Part shown: in pieces, positions 13,061-24,716 of the stretch
Numbering within the stretch: the stretch's first letter is position 1
How the letters are laid out: each line of letters opens with the position of its first letter
Source: Utricularia gibba
Taxonomy: Eukaryota; Streptophyta; Magnoliopsida; Lamiales; Lentibulariaceae
Assembly: GCA_002189035.1 (NCBI GenBank)
Contig: NEEC01000002.1
Span: 3,495,001-3,559,000, forward strand
Direction of reading: 5' to 3'
Length of the DNA stretch: 64,000 nt
The notes under the pieces: model-generated
Told to the model about the DNA's origin: nothing
Seen by the model: the letters and a program-made list of their open reading frames with translations, nothing else
Database searches by the model: none
Position numbers and translations under genes: made by a program

Positions 13061-14053
13061 GTCTCTCATCCACAAAGAAGAGGATGTTAAAATACCTTGA
13101 GGCCACGTTTGTTAGATGGGTTTAGCCCTGTAAATCGTTGGATAAAAGATGTTGTATGTGTTTGTTGTATTGGTTTAGTAAAACACAAGAGTTTCTATTA
13201 TCCCAAAATAAGCATGTCATTGATGGTTTCACAAAACCTATGCGTGAAATGGGTTTCTCAAAACCTATCTCACACAAATACAACTCTAACGATAATACCC
13301 TTTTACTCCATAAACAAATCTGCAACAGAATATGCATATTTTTTCTTCCTCTTCAACACAAATCTGTTGGGTTTTTGTAGGTACATGATGAATGAGCTCG
13401 AACTTTAATATTCCAATGAAAATCCATGCTTAAATTTAAGCCAAGGTTCTTATTTTTTGTTTTGTATATGATGGGGTCGGGTGATTTTTTTATGAATATT
13501 ACAATAGGTTGTTCTTTGCTAATTGAGGCTGTTGCAATGGTTTCAAAGGAGATTATTTTGGCTGCCCTTGCTGCACCATATTGCATTGGTCAACACCTAT
13601 GTGTTATGCAAATTATGATTGTTATAATGTTGCATTTTTGCTGTACACCAACCGATAGGAGAATTAAGTTCTCATACCGAGCGAAGATATCGCGACAAAT
13701 AGAGCATTTGACTACCTTGTTATCTGATTCAAGGAGTGCTTGTCTTGAAAACTTACGCTTAAGTGCAGATGTCTTCAACAAGTTATACTATCTTCTTCGA
13801 AGTTATGGTAGACTAACCACTTCAAGGCATGTCAATGTTCCAAAGCAGGTTGCATTGTTTTTTGGTTTTTTAGGTCATCACAAAAAAACAAGGCAACAAA
13901 AATTCGAATTCATGTGACAATGTCTAAATATTTCAATCTGGTATTGTCGGCAATGCTGTCATTGCATCCAAATTTGCTTAAGAAAGTTGTCAATTGATGT
14001 TTTTTATCCTAATTTTGGCTTCAAATTTTTCAAGGTATGCAATCAGATATTTC

Positions 14054-16294
14054 TGTGAGGTTTCTCGTAGACATTGTATATCAGAAAAGCAGCGGAATTT
14101 AAAAATTTTCAAGAAACCCCCAATGCAGATCTTAAAATACGGTATACATCAGATAAAGGGATGCTGAAAATACCTTTCAGAGGACTCCGTTTTTCACCAA
14201 CCGCCAATAGCATATGGCCTCTATGGTATCCACATGTGAAACACTTCGTCGATAACCTTCTCAAGGCCTTAGAATGTTGGTCGATCTCCTCAGGTGCTAG
14301 TAGAGAAAATTGCCCCTTGCGGATCAATCTTAGAGAGCATGAAGATTTCCAAGATTAAAGAATAATCAAGTGAATTGATTGAGCCTTTCGATGACCAACC
14401 ACCAAGAAATGAACAGCTTTCGTCACACTTATATCTTATTCGAAACCAGAACATGGGTGTGTCTTTCTGATGTATCGAACTTATAATTGCATTCAAGTAC
14501 TAACACTCAATGACTTATTCAAACAATTCGAGTGTCATTACCCTGGGCCTAGGACTTACTGTTAGGCTTTAATGCAATCAGTTGAGATATTATCTCATAG
14601 CTAACATGAATGATGAATCCTTTATTGATCAATCAACTATTTCCAACCTTAAGGAGTCCATACTAGGCAAGCCATGGTTAGGCTCCCAAGATAACTTTAT
14701 TAACCTCAAGTCTAAGCTTACTTGCATGTCTGTTATATTCGAGATCTTGGTATTGACACTTGGTTAGTTTCCCATAGTAGCATCTCGAAGATGAGGCATC
14801 CAGTGAATCGATTCTCTAATCGACACCCACAGATTAGTTCTAGTAATCTCATTACATCAATTGTGAGAACCATTGCCTAAACAATTTAGGGAACTCAATG
14901 TATACCAGCCTATCCATATTTGTGATATCCTCATTTCACAAACATTCTAGCTAGGTGATAACACATATTTTTGAATGATGGAGTACATGGAAATTACTCA
15001 TATTGTGCTACAAAAATCCAGTTTTACTACTTAGTTCCATATTTTTGCGCATAGTACCGTAGTCATGTCATTTTAGTCTTAGTTGGGACTAAATCAACCT
15101 TCTAATAGTTTTCTTTGAGAAATGTAGTGCAGGTCGCAACACAAATCCCAAGGAGCCGATATGAACAGTTTCGTGATAGAGGATGAGGCAGAAGTCTGAA
15201 AAGAAGTACACACAAAATCCAAGGAAGAAGAAAAAGGGAGATTTTGGACAAAAGGGAAAAAGATGGAGAGAGAAAACAGATCTCCCCATTAGAGACTCAC
15301 GACACATTCTTTATGGAGAAGGTTTTCTGGGAGGAAGAAGGAAGAAGACGAACAAGAACGAAGCTGAAGTTTCAAGACTATTTTCTGTTTTCAAAGAATA
15401 TTACTCTTAGCTAAGAGTAGCTAGTGACGTTTCTAGTTTTCTGTTGACATTTTACATTACTTGCTTGTTTGCTTTCTGGTATTCGACTGTGAAATGAGTA
15501 CACTGTGGATGATGTTTTCTTTTCTATTTTTGTTTACCTTAAGCATGAGTGGCTAAGCACTTAGGGGGTGCCTTGGGATGAAAGGGGGAAAAACATGCTA
15601 ACAATCTTTAGACCTAATCACTCATAAGTCACATCACTTCCTTAACGAACCAGAATAGATCTAGGAGGGGGAAATAGTGAAACCCAGCTTAACAACCCTA
15701 ATTAGAGGTAGACCAAAGATTAGGGGGAAAACAAGAGTCCGGGTAGACCTAGACCTTATGAGTTAACTGTATGATTTATGGTTTTTGTGAACTTGTTTAG
15801 TGATGAGCATACATCCCCTAGGAGTCCCAAGGCATCACCCATTTCATTCTAGAAAAAACCGAGCTCCAAAACTTATTACTTTTCTTTATTGCATTCCATC
15901 CTTAGTCCTAGTTAAGACCAATTCTACCAACGTGACATTGATTCCTTGCATTGACTTTCACATAGCAAGCACCTAGCTCCTTGTGTTCGAAGCTAGTCGA
16001 CTATGTTCATATTTTTCATATGATTTGATGTGAATTAGGTTTATAAATTTTATTTGATAAGAGAAATTTGAAAATTAACGACTTTGCACAAATTTTTCGT
16101 TTATCACTAGGGAATTTTTAACTTGAACATAAATGCTTGAGGAATCTCACATTATGATCTCATCATAATTTCTATAGCACATAGATCAAGTAGAGGATTT
16201 TATCAATGATGTAAACTTGATAACAATTCAAAGTAAACATCAAAGGATAAGATTTTCCAATGAGTTGATTGTCTCTAGAACACATACACCTACA
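14054..16294 (+). mobile_element. LTR of family B (solo), itself interrupted; TSD ATTTC
   Basis: Begins TGTGAGGTTTCTCGTAGACA and ends ACACATACACCTACA. The 5-bp flanks match: ATTTC at 14049-14053 and ATTTC at 16295-16299. It matches, in reverse complement, the LTR at 43658-45100 (shared CAGCGGAATTT, TTGTCTCTAGAACACA and other long blocks). Family A LTR 14956-16106 lies inside it. After removing that insert and one flank it is about 1085 bp; roughly 360 bp present in the other copy are missing near 14360. Confidence 0.9.
14956..16106 (+). mobile_element. Solo LTR of family A, copy 1 (1151 bp), TSD CTAGG
   Basis: Starts TGATAACACATATT and ends TTTCGTTTATCA, with inverted TGATAA/TTATCA termini. 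Flanks are CTAGG at 14951-14955 and CTAGG at 16107-16111. The rest matches copies at 38421-39565 and 62356-63494, including the AATCCCAAGGAGCC block and the AATATTACTCTTAGC-like block. No internal retroelement sequence adjoins it. The open frames inside are incidental. Confidence 0.92.
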
Positions 16295-17417
16295 ATTTCA
16301 TTGTAGTTTTGGATGTGCAATGTGTATTCTATATGCCATAACTCTCTTGGCTATTTTTCAGAATTGCTTGGACACATTGGATGGTTTATATTTCTAGGTG
16401 AAAGTCAAGAATTAAGATAAACAAAAGTAGAAGAATCATAAAGGAATCGTGTCCACTAATGTGCTAGGAGTATGTGATGATATGCTCATGTTCATCTATT
16501 TGTTGTCCAATTGGGAGGGATCCGCTATTGATAAGTACTTACAATGTGTAGAAGTCCATAGTTATGAGTCACTTTCATGTATTCCATTTTTTTGGAGGGT
16601 ATTACTACTTGTGTGATAATGGCTACACAAACACAGAGGGATTTCTAGCACCCTACAAGGGTGTCCGGTATCATCTTAAAGAGTGGGGTGCCGGGTCCAA
16701 TGCTCCACAGAATGCGAAGGAATATTTAAGCATGCAGCATATTTCTGTGAGGGATGTTATTGAAAGGGCATGAGGTCTAATGAAAATGAAGTGGAGTATT
16801 TTATGAAGTTATAGTTTTTATCCCATTAAAACACAAACTCATATCATACTTGCATGTGCCCTACTTCACAATTTTATTCAGTGAGAAATGCCAACTGATC
16901 CATCGAAAGAAGTCATTCTAGAAGAATACCGGAATCCGGATTTACAGGACTATGAAGATGATGAACATATTTCCTCCATAAGAAACTCAGAGGAGTGGAC
17001 ACAGTGGCGTGATTCAATGGTTGAGAGGATGTCTGCACAATGGAGATACACCACACGAAGCAAGGTGTAAGTGTACTAATGAATGCTGATATTTTATTGG
17101 CATGTCCTACAGACCATATGTTATTTCATTTTCCAAAAGTTGATAAACATTACCCTATGTTGTATTCATACGGTGCAAACACAACAGTTATTCCAAAGTT
17201 GATTTGTTTCTTATGTTGAGTTATTGTCCACGGTGAACTACCTTATATGTAGTCATAAAAATGTGTTACAGTCACTAGAAACCGGAATTTGGAGTGCCTA
17301 GAAGTACAGGATAACCTGAAGGATGCTTCAGTCACACACACCCTTCACTCACACGTATAGGTGCAACTATTGCATGCTCTACACTATCTCCATGTACATT
17401 GGAAGACCTTGTGTTCC

Positions 17418-17618
17418 AGGCACCGCAAAATCCTGCTCTTGGTGTCTTGAAGACATGCATTCCTAGCACTTCAAAACTCCGCTATCAGTGTTTGGAAAAC
17501 TGGAGTACTAGGCACCACAAAATTTTGGTCTCGATGTCTAGAAGCCATGCCCTCCAGGCACTGCAAAATGTTGCTCTCAGTGTCTTGAAGACATGCCTCC
17601 CAAGCACTGCAACATCAT
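17418..17618. repeat. Minisatellite, 4.4 copies of a 45-47 bp unit
   Basis: Units begin AGGCACYGCAAAAT and continue with TGTCTTGAAGACATGC. Units lie at 17418-17464, 17465-17509, 17510-17555, 17556-17601 and a partial one to about 17618. Divergence between units is moderate, so this is not a recent expansion. It lies between the Harbinger transposase and the phosphatase fragment. Confidence 0.75.
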
Positions 17619-18177
17619 GTTTGTAGTGCCTGGAGCAATCGTGGGCCAAAATGAATATCAGACCTCACATATTTGAGCCTCATAACAAACCCTCTAGCCC
17701 AAGTGTCACCTCCTTTTACCACACACCTAATTACTGCACAATGCAAAGTAGGGCATACCGTCCCCACCTCAGCCACATGGTCCCTCCACTATTTGCTTTC
17801 CCCGAATCTGTCTATCTCAAGAAATGTTTACTTTCAAGAAACTCCAAGTTTGGTTCACAATTCCAAAGACGTACAATCTATGGGACAAGGCAAGTGATGA
17901 GACGATCGACGGTGAGGTTTCGTCCAGAGTTGGAGTAATACGTGAGCACCTAAAGCTTGACAACATGATCATTGAGGAAAAGATGTCACTAGCATTTGCA
18001 TCTTATCCACAGAGGGATGTAGGGAGCAATGTAGAGGAAGACAACCCGCAACCAACTGCTAGTGTGGATGTGGATCGAATTCTGGAAAAGAATGCCCAGC
18101 TACATGCAAAGCTAGATTGATATGAGAGTAGGTGGGCATACATTTGCCCCAGTTCCTCAACCAAGCGATAAGTGTGC

Positions 18178-19003
18178 AAGCTCCTTGTGTTAGATGTCAA
18201 TGGAGTGCTTGCAGACATTGTCTTCAAAGCCAAGTATCAAAGGTTGCATCGGAAACCAGACTCTATGATATATGGGTGAAATAGTAAGACATCTTTACAT
18301 TGTCCCATGGTTGTGTCATGTTCAACTGATCCATTGGTTTTTCTCGCATTGGCATTCTTCCTCAGGCCCTTCCCTCATGAGTTCATCCAATGGTGTCTTG
18401 CAAACATTGATGTCGGCATATGGTCTTTGAGGGGTGAGCAAGTCCCACCTCATGAAAACAGTAGTGCATGTGCTGCTATATGATGTTCTAACATGTGACT
18501 GTGTTCTATAGTGCACAACTACATGAGATCATCAAGTGGGTGTTTGAGCTGGGCGTAGACAGCTCGCTAGCCTTCATATGGGATGCATCAAAGTCCATTG
18601 AAACGCATGTACGTGTGCATGATAATAGGTCAAAACCTGCTGTGTTGAAGGAGTTGTCACTGATTTGAGGGGGGGGGGGGGGGGGGGAATAAAGGCTTCT
18701 TGGGTCGGTATGATGCAACTAGCCCAGTCAATCTGAAATCATATGGTTTGGTATGCATGTTACCTGCTCATACTTAGCCCATGCTTCTGTGGTGCCACAA
18801 CATGACAACGTTGTCTTCCCGATGCCATACCAGTACATGGATGTAAGAGATGCTACGTTAGCTGAATGCGGAGAAATACACATATTCCTTCAAGGTCTAT
18901 TGGAAGCAAATGATGCACTGAGTTTTGTGAAGCATGCACGAATTGGACAGCCTCCGTTAGATGCTAATCACCCTCTATGGGATTATTGCAATGTATTTGC
19001 TTG
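18178..19003 (+). pseudogene. FCP1/NIF-type HAD phosphatase fragment
   Basis: Pieces in order match plant FCP1-homology (CTD-phosphatase-like) proteins. KLLVLDVNGVLADIV at 18178 keeps the first Asp of the HAD motif, but the DxDxT second Asp is Asn. Next come FLRPFPHEFIQWCLANIDVG and IWSLR near 18370-18435. AFIWDASKSIETHVRVHDNR then SKPAVLKEL lies near 18570-18660, and MPYQYMDVRDATLAECGEIH through the end near 18820-19003. Stops, frame changes and a 19-G tract (18669-18687) interrupt it. Introns may explain some breaks, but the in-exon stops do not. It directly follows the Harbinger remnant, so it may be a gene fragment carried or hit by transposons. Confidence 0.75.
18669..18687. repeat. G homopolymer (19 nt)
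   Basis: An uninterrupted run of G inside the phosphatase fragment. It is unusual in this AT-rich window, is a likely assembly-length uncertainty, and can form a G-quadruplex-like structure. Confidence 0.8.
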
Positions 19004-19786
19004 AACATTCATAGCATGTAATAGTGGTTTGAGTTTCAAAACATTATTATGTTACTCACTTTATTTTAATCATGGATGTGTCAATATACATTTGATAAAT
19101 TAAAATAAGTAAATATACGTTCTCAAATATTCTTATATGCATATTTGTTTTAAATAATACCTTGATTTAATGTCTTATATTTCTTAGATTACTTTGTTTA
19201 CTTCAACGCCCAAAGAATCCGTTTGAATAATTGGATTCAAAACAATTTTTATTTATTTACATGTTTTATTGATCATGTATAATATTTATTAATTTTTAGA
19301 AGTATCTTTTTAATCTTTTTATTTATTTTCTTTACATATTTTAAATACCGATTCTAAGAAAAAAATTTAAACCTATGGTTACATTCAAAATAAACGGGAA
19401 CTAAAATAATCTTGAATCCAGAATATCATGTAAAATACTATATATTTTTACAAATAGGAAATTTATCAAAAACTTGATGCTAGTTAATGAATTTTTCTTA
19501 CTGGAAATTCTGCATATATTCATCATATATTCATTTTTCAGGAAACAAATCAAATGGAAATGTAAATATTTAAACTCTTACATAAATTCATGAAAGTCTT
19601 ATTGAATAAAATTGTGTCTATTTAATTTTCTTAAAATACACATACGATATGACCACTCAAAATTGTTGTTATTCAATATGTATGTGTATTGAATGTATTT
19701 TAATTTATGATATTGTTATTATAATAGATTATTATAGAGATATAACGAATTTACATATCATAATTGTTGTTATTATAATAGATTAT
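19004..19786. other. Strongly AT-rich spacer
   Basis: No gene recognised. A stretch with TTGTTATTATAATAGATTAT repeated at about 19712 and 19763 adjoins the truncated 3' end of the gag-pro element. Confidence 0.4.
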
Positions 19787-21961
19787 TTAATTTATGAACA
19801 TCCATCTTTGTACTTGTAGTAGCCATGAATGGCTGTACAAAATGATGGACTTCGAAACCTTAGGGTTATCACTCTCCATAGGACTAATCAAAAAGTCAAC
19901 TGGAAAAACTAAATCCTTAACATGAACAAAAACATCCTCAATTCTACCAATCGGTATAACTTGTGATCTACCTATTAATTGGCATACAACATTCGTTGGT
20001 TCAAGTTTACCTAACTTAAATGTAAGAGACAAATAAAGGGATCTAGACATAACATTGATCGAAGCACCAAGATCACACATAGCTATTGAAATCTTTGTAT
20101 TTCCAATGGTAACGAGAATGAAGAACATACTGGGATTCTTACATTTACGTGGTATTCTCCTTTGAATGATGGCTGAAATGTTCTCAATCAAAGGGATCAC
20201 TTCTTGTTCCACATTTGCTTTCTTCTTTTGGTCACATAGGTCCTTTAGCAACGTGGCATACTTGGGAACCTGCTCAATCATATCAAGAAGAGAAATAGAA
20301 ATATTTACTTTCTTCATCATCTCCATAAAAAATTTTCAGTCTTTTTTTGTCCTTGTTCCTTCTTCGAAGCCTCATCGAGAAGGGTGGCAGTATGACCAAT
20401 GGCTTGGTCTGAGGAACTTCATTTTCCTCCTTCTCCTTAGCATCTTAAGGTGGCTTCGGAACAATAGTGCTCTGCACTGGTGAGCTATCTGGATTCTCAC
20501 ATATGATTGCTCCTTAGAACCACTCTCTATGACTTCCAACTCCTTTTCTTCGAATCTATACACCTTGTTTGTGAACCATGGATAAGGGTCTGTTAGGTTA
20601 GTTCCACTTCTCAATGAAATGGCATTGATGTGCTCTAGATTCTGCACTGGGTGTTATGGCAATCCTCCTTTCAATTCCAAGCGATTCATCACTTGTGTTA
20701 GATGAGTAATCTAGCATTGAATACTTGTGATTTGGCCTTTCATGTCCTTTTGCTCAGCTTGCATCTTGGAGGTGCTTTCAATAAGAGATTTCACCAAGGC
20801 CTCCAAATTGTGGTTTGGTTGGTACGGAACCATGTGTTACTTTGGAGGTCCAGTTATCTGCAGTGATTGAGGTGGTCAAGTGATAGTCTTCTAAGGTATG
20901 CCAGGTTGGTTCCCTAATGATGGTGCTTAACCAGGAAGTGCTGTCTGTCTCCAACGAAAACTAGGATGATCTCTTCTAGGCATCTAATGGTTTTCATATT
21001 TGTATGTCCCTCCTTGGGTTTGATAAAAAGCATGGACTTCTTCCACCGACATTTCATGAACTCTCGGTCCTGAGTTAATGTGAGATGGCATTGAACTTGG
21101 GGCTCCTTGGTATCCTTCTTTTTGTTGAAGCAAGGCTGGAAGACCATACTTCAATGTATCACTTATTATTGCAAGTTGAGCCAATACTTCTGAGTTTTCC
21201 ACCCATATATCACTTATTATTCCAAAATTTCCTCTAGGTGGTCTGTAGGAGTTCTCATAACGGTTGGCTATGGAATAAGAATTAGCAACCATTTGTTCAA
21301 TGAGTCTTTGGGCATTAGCACTGTGTCGGTTCTATAATAGTGATCCATTACAAGTGGCATCCTTCATGAAGTGCTGCAAGATCTGGCCTTCAATGAGTCC
21401 ATGCTGAGGGTAGGAGTTGAAGATTCGATTGAAACAATCATAATATTCCTACAAGTTTTCTCCTTCGCTCTACATCATGGTTTTCAAAGCATTCCTTCCG
21501 GCTAAAGCTCTTCCTAATGGTGCATACTGATCCAAGAATTTTTGAACCATCTACTCCCATGTGGCGATAGAAGATGGGGGAAGTCCATAAAGCTACTCCA
21601 AAGCTCGTTCGATAAGATTGAAGGAAAACACTCTAAGCTTGATTTGATTCTCCATAGCTCCCTTGGGATGCATGGATGCATAAGCCATGTGCAACTCACG
21701 AAGATGATGGTTATGGTCGTCATTTTCCCTTCTAGCAAACTTTGGAAGAGTCTAGAATAAGTAAGTACATAGCTCATAGTCTTCTTCTCCATCAAAGATG
21801 ATGCATAAAGGATGGTTTGAATGATTTGTGGTGATTTCTTCCTTGATGGTCTGTAATGCTGATCCACAATTAGTTGGAGGTAATATCGGGAAGTTTTCAT
21901 GAGGATGTTCTCCCTGGCTCTCAGGCACTACTGGTATTCCGACAGGTACATGTGCTGCCAT
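19787..21961 (-). pseudogene. Ty3/Athila-type gag-protease polyprotein, truncated and broken
   Basis: Minus-strand frames in several registers run from ATG 21961 (MAAHVPVGIPVVPESQGE). They pass a gag capsid region near 21520-21700, recognisable by an internal W-L-Y-PP-S-ATW pattern in shifted frames. They end in a retroviral-type aspartic protease at 19787-20326: FFILVTIGNTKISIAMCDLG then ASINVMS, where the usual D-x-GAS catalytic motif is kept as DLGAS, and later VFPVDFLISPME. No zinc knuckle, reverse transcriptase or integrase follows, so the element is truncated after protease. Stops and shifts between 20647 and 21752 make it inactive. Confidence 0.85.
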
Positions 21962-22160
21962 GATGTCTCAAGTGGTTATAAGATCTCGATGGACCGGGCT
22001 GCATAAAAAAGAAAAATTGAGTAGAAACATAAACAAGATAAAGAAACTACAAGGAAGAGAAAGAAAAAGAAGGAAGAAAAAAGAAAAACAAAACAAAGCA
22101 AAAAAAAAACAAAAACAAAACAAAACTCACACACGCAAAACCAAACACAAAAAATTCGAC

Positions 22161-22178
22161 TCCCCGACAGCGACGCCA
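22161..22178 (-). other. Primer-binding site, tRNA-Asp type
   Basis: On the minus strand this reads TGGCGTCGCTGTCGGGGA, differing at three positions from the TGGCGCCGTTGCCGGGGA site that Athila/Tat elements use with tRNA-Asp. It lies between the LTR end at about 22185 and the gag start at 21961, as expected for a 5' LTR junction. Confidence 0.85.
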
Positions 22179-22184
22179 AAAGTT

Positions 22185-23105
22185 TGATGCGTGTCGTTTC
22201 CACAACAAATTTTAAATATTTTTAAAACTCATAAAACACAAATGCATAGTACGGGTGTTGAACACTGAGAGTTGTTTTTCAGTGAAAAATGAAATTACAT
22301 CGAATACAATTGTCACAATTTATAAACAGTTTTGTAAAGTAAAATATGCGAGAAATGTAAGTGATGAAGCTTGAGTAAAGAAATAAGGGGGTTGTGAATA
22401 AACAGCTGGAAATAAACTTAAGCAATGAACTTTAAATAAAGAGAATATGCCTAGGACTGGAATCCTATGCCGCTACGTTCATCATGACTCCACTCTTCTC
22501 TGATCTTCTCATGTACTCGGTTATAGAAGTAAGGAATTGTCTACCCTCACTTACACTCTCTTGCAAGAAGACACGGGAATAGTCTGATGTTGCTCCTCCA
22601 TGGAGGAATGTGAAGATAAGAGATTATGCCATCGTATCCTCACAGCCGAATTGCACGTGTGTGCCCAAGTATTGCCAATGATCCAATGAGTCCACATACA
22701 AGGTCACTATTTGTCTATTGATCCTGAGGTACGATCACAGACAAAACATTGTCTCCCTCCTGCCAAAAGAGCATGAGTTAGTGCTTTCCACCTTAGCTCC
22801 TCTTCAAAACTCGCAGATAGTGATAAGCTAATCATGAATCTTGAATAAGGGGATTTTTACAGAGTAACATAGTCACATGGAGACATATGGAACCCGATCA
22901 GATTCAAAGAAGAAATGAAGATCAACTAACGAAACATAGATCTGGGAGTATCTCAACCCAGAAACGAAAGTTTCTATCCACAAATGATCATACAAACTAG
23001 GGAAAACGAAAACAAAGTTCTAGAAAGAAGTTAAAGGAAAAATCTTCTAGATAGATAAACTACAACTGATTTTGGTCAAACTAGCAGTACTACCACCATG
23101 CAGGC
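22185..23105 (-). mobile_element. Athila-type 5' LTR (3' portion)
   Basis: Minus-strand LTR ending CACGCATCA just before the primer-binding site. It matches the plus-orientation LTR at 9375-10736 along its last about 900 bp, including the block equivalent to 22460-22800. Its upstream third is not contiguous; a matching 5' block lies at 24415-24716, after about 1.3 kb of other sequence. Confidence 0.8.
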
Positions 23106-23129
23106 TAGTTCGCTAGAGCATATGTGTTG

Positions 23130-23265
23130 TGTGTCATTTCCTCAACAAATTTTAAATATATAAAACGTAAAACACAAAAGAGCGTAGTACGAGTATCGAT
23201 CTCAGGGAGTTGAGTTTTGCAAAAAGTGTTTTGTAGGAAACTTTCACAAATTGTCACGGATTTTG
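23130..23265 (-). mobile_element. Second Athila-type LTR end (fragment)
   Basis: The stretch with CTCAACAAATTTTAAATATA and GCGTAGTACGAGTATCGATC repeats the LTR end seen at 22200-22320 and at about 40480-40620. It is a separate, truncated LTR terminus next to the first one. Confidence 0.7.
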
Positions 23266-23898
23266 AGCACCTATCTACGACTCAACAGAAGCATCAGATA
23301 TGTCAATTGCATGCTTAGTTCAGCATCTGTGATGGAGTCAATTTCCCAGAAGACTGAGTGCAAGTTCCCCCAGGCCACAATGGCTAGTCACTTTTACATG
23401 AGCTTCTCATCACCTCCCACCTTCATCCCATGCATGAGAAAGAGTGAACTTTGAATACTCACAACCCATATCCCTCATTCCAATTGCATTCCACAAAGAT
23501 ATTCACATTGGTTTCTTGGTGGAGAGTTGAAAATGTCTCCTGGTGAGCATAAACACACCTCCTCAGTTCGATTTCCTGCATTCTCATCTTATTGTTGTTG
23601 TATGCGTGCCTTGGAAGTAAATGGTTTCTGATAGGGGAGACAAGTATTACAGAACTCTCCCACTACAAGCCTTTGTAATTGTGTTTGATCTTCTTTTCCT
23701 CAATATGTAGCAACTAGGCTGCGTTTTCATCTCGTATTTCAATATGGTATCTGAGACACATGACCATAGTGCATGGTTTCCAATGGAAAAGATACACTTG
23801 GGCAACGATATGATTCAGCAACTGCCACAGGAGCATAAATGAAAGCAGAAGCTTCTTCTCTGCCCGGACATGGTTCACATAATTGCTTGTATTCATAT

Positions 23899-24345
23899 CT
23901 ACAGGGAGCTAGACACTGCACATCTCCTGATATGCTCGTTTGAAAAATTTACATGCTTATACCACAAACTCTGTACCTCAGTAGGAGCCATCTCTAGCCA
24001 TGGCTTTGCAGGGCCACTGAAGTGCGAAACGGCTGTAGCTTCAATCTTATGTTTGTCTAGGCCTGAATGCGGCTCTCCCAATTTAGATAATTGCCATGAA
24101 GATTCAATATGGTGCACTTGATTCCCAAATGCAAGCAACGCAAGTGGAAGTACTCCAGGAAAATGCCACAACATGAAACCAGCATTGCAGTTCTGCAAAT
24201 CATGTTGCCAAAAACATGATTTTTGTTAGTCGTTCCTCCCTTCCTATGCAAGTAAGCTTGGGGAGTAAAATCAAAGAAAGGCTTACCCGTTCGAGCCATT
24301 TCTGAATATTACAACTATTAAATCGCGTACGACACCGAGCAATTT
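23899..24345 (-). pseudogene. Galacturonosyltransferase (GAUT, GT8) C-terminal fragment
   Basis: Two exon-like pieces with a clean GT-AG intron. The first (about 24345-24287) ends IQKWLER and the intron is 24286-24193. The second (24192-23899) reads WHFPGVLPLALLAFGNQVHH, then KIEATAVSHFSGPAKPWLEM, then SLWYKHVNFSNEHIRRC, then a stop. This is the C-terminal end of GT8 galacturonosyltransferases; the HFSGPAKPWLE wording is nearest to the GAUT7/10/11 side as I remember it. The catalytic DxD region and everything upstream are absent. It sits between pieces of an Athila-type LTR (23130-23265 and 24415-24716), which suggests capture or nested insertion of a host-gene fragment. Not expected to encode an enzyme. 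Confidence 0.8.
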
Positions 24346-24414
24346 GAATGCCTGTGTAAGTAAGTTTTGAGGACTAACGTGCTTATTGTAAGATTTTGGG
24401 ATGTTGAAATAAAA

Positions 24415-24716
24415 TCACACACGTCAAGGCTCATCATTAGGCATCTGGTGTCTTCCGAAAATCAAGAAAAAGTCAGTTCAAAAAGATATGTTTTATCATC
24501 ATCTGCTGCTTCTTTTCTCAACTTCTTGCCACATGTTCACCCCTAACATAACTTAAATAAAACTAGCATAAATATTAGATAGAATACCAGATTTAGAAAA
24601 ATTATCCTAAACTAAATAAAACCTAAATTTTATATTATGAACTCCTAACTAAACAACTTTAATCACATTTAGATATAAAAACGACCTAAAAGATAATGAG
24701 AAAATAACACTTAACA
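24415..24716 (-). mobile_element. Athila-type LTR, 5' portion
   Basis: Reverse complement of the block at about 9385-9690, including the word matching GAGCCTTGATGTG and the block TAGGTTTTATTTAGTTTAGG. It is the missing upstream part of the LTR at 22185-23105 or of a second copy. Confidence 0.75.

Larger units (their letters stand above)
13426..17070 (+). pseudogene. PIF/Harbinger transposase (HARBI1-like nuclease), split by nested LTRs
   Basis: The N-terminal part (13426-13920) reads RLSADVFNKLYYLLRSYGRL and KQVALFFGFLGHHKKTRQ, the helix-rich start of HARBI1-like nucleases. The catalytic part resumes after an insertion at 14054-16294. It reads CLDTLDGLYF (first Asp) and [18 protein letters not shown], then [20 protein letters not shown] (second Asp) and YHLKEWGAGSNAPQNAKEYL, then KMKWSIL and LACALLHNFI. 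Several stops and frame shifts show it is inactive even apart from the insertion. Such nucleases normally act with a Myb-like DNA-binding partner; I do not recognise one here. Confidence 0.85.

Noticed and set aside
14074-14358. Open frames on both strands in LTR family B (also 44781-45103)
   Set aside because: They are parts of the LTR; the two copies do not preserve a common frame.
15183-15410. Open frame in LTR family A (also its counterpart at 62522-62782)
   Set aside because: The frame is not conserved between LTR copies; incidental.
21960-22187. Lys-rich plus-strand open frame
   Set aside because: Low-complexity A-rich leader of the Athila-type element between LTR and gag; it overlaps the primer-binding site.
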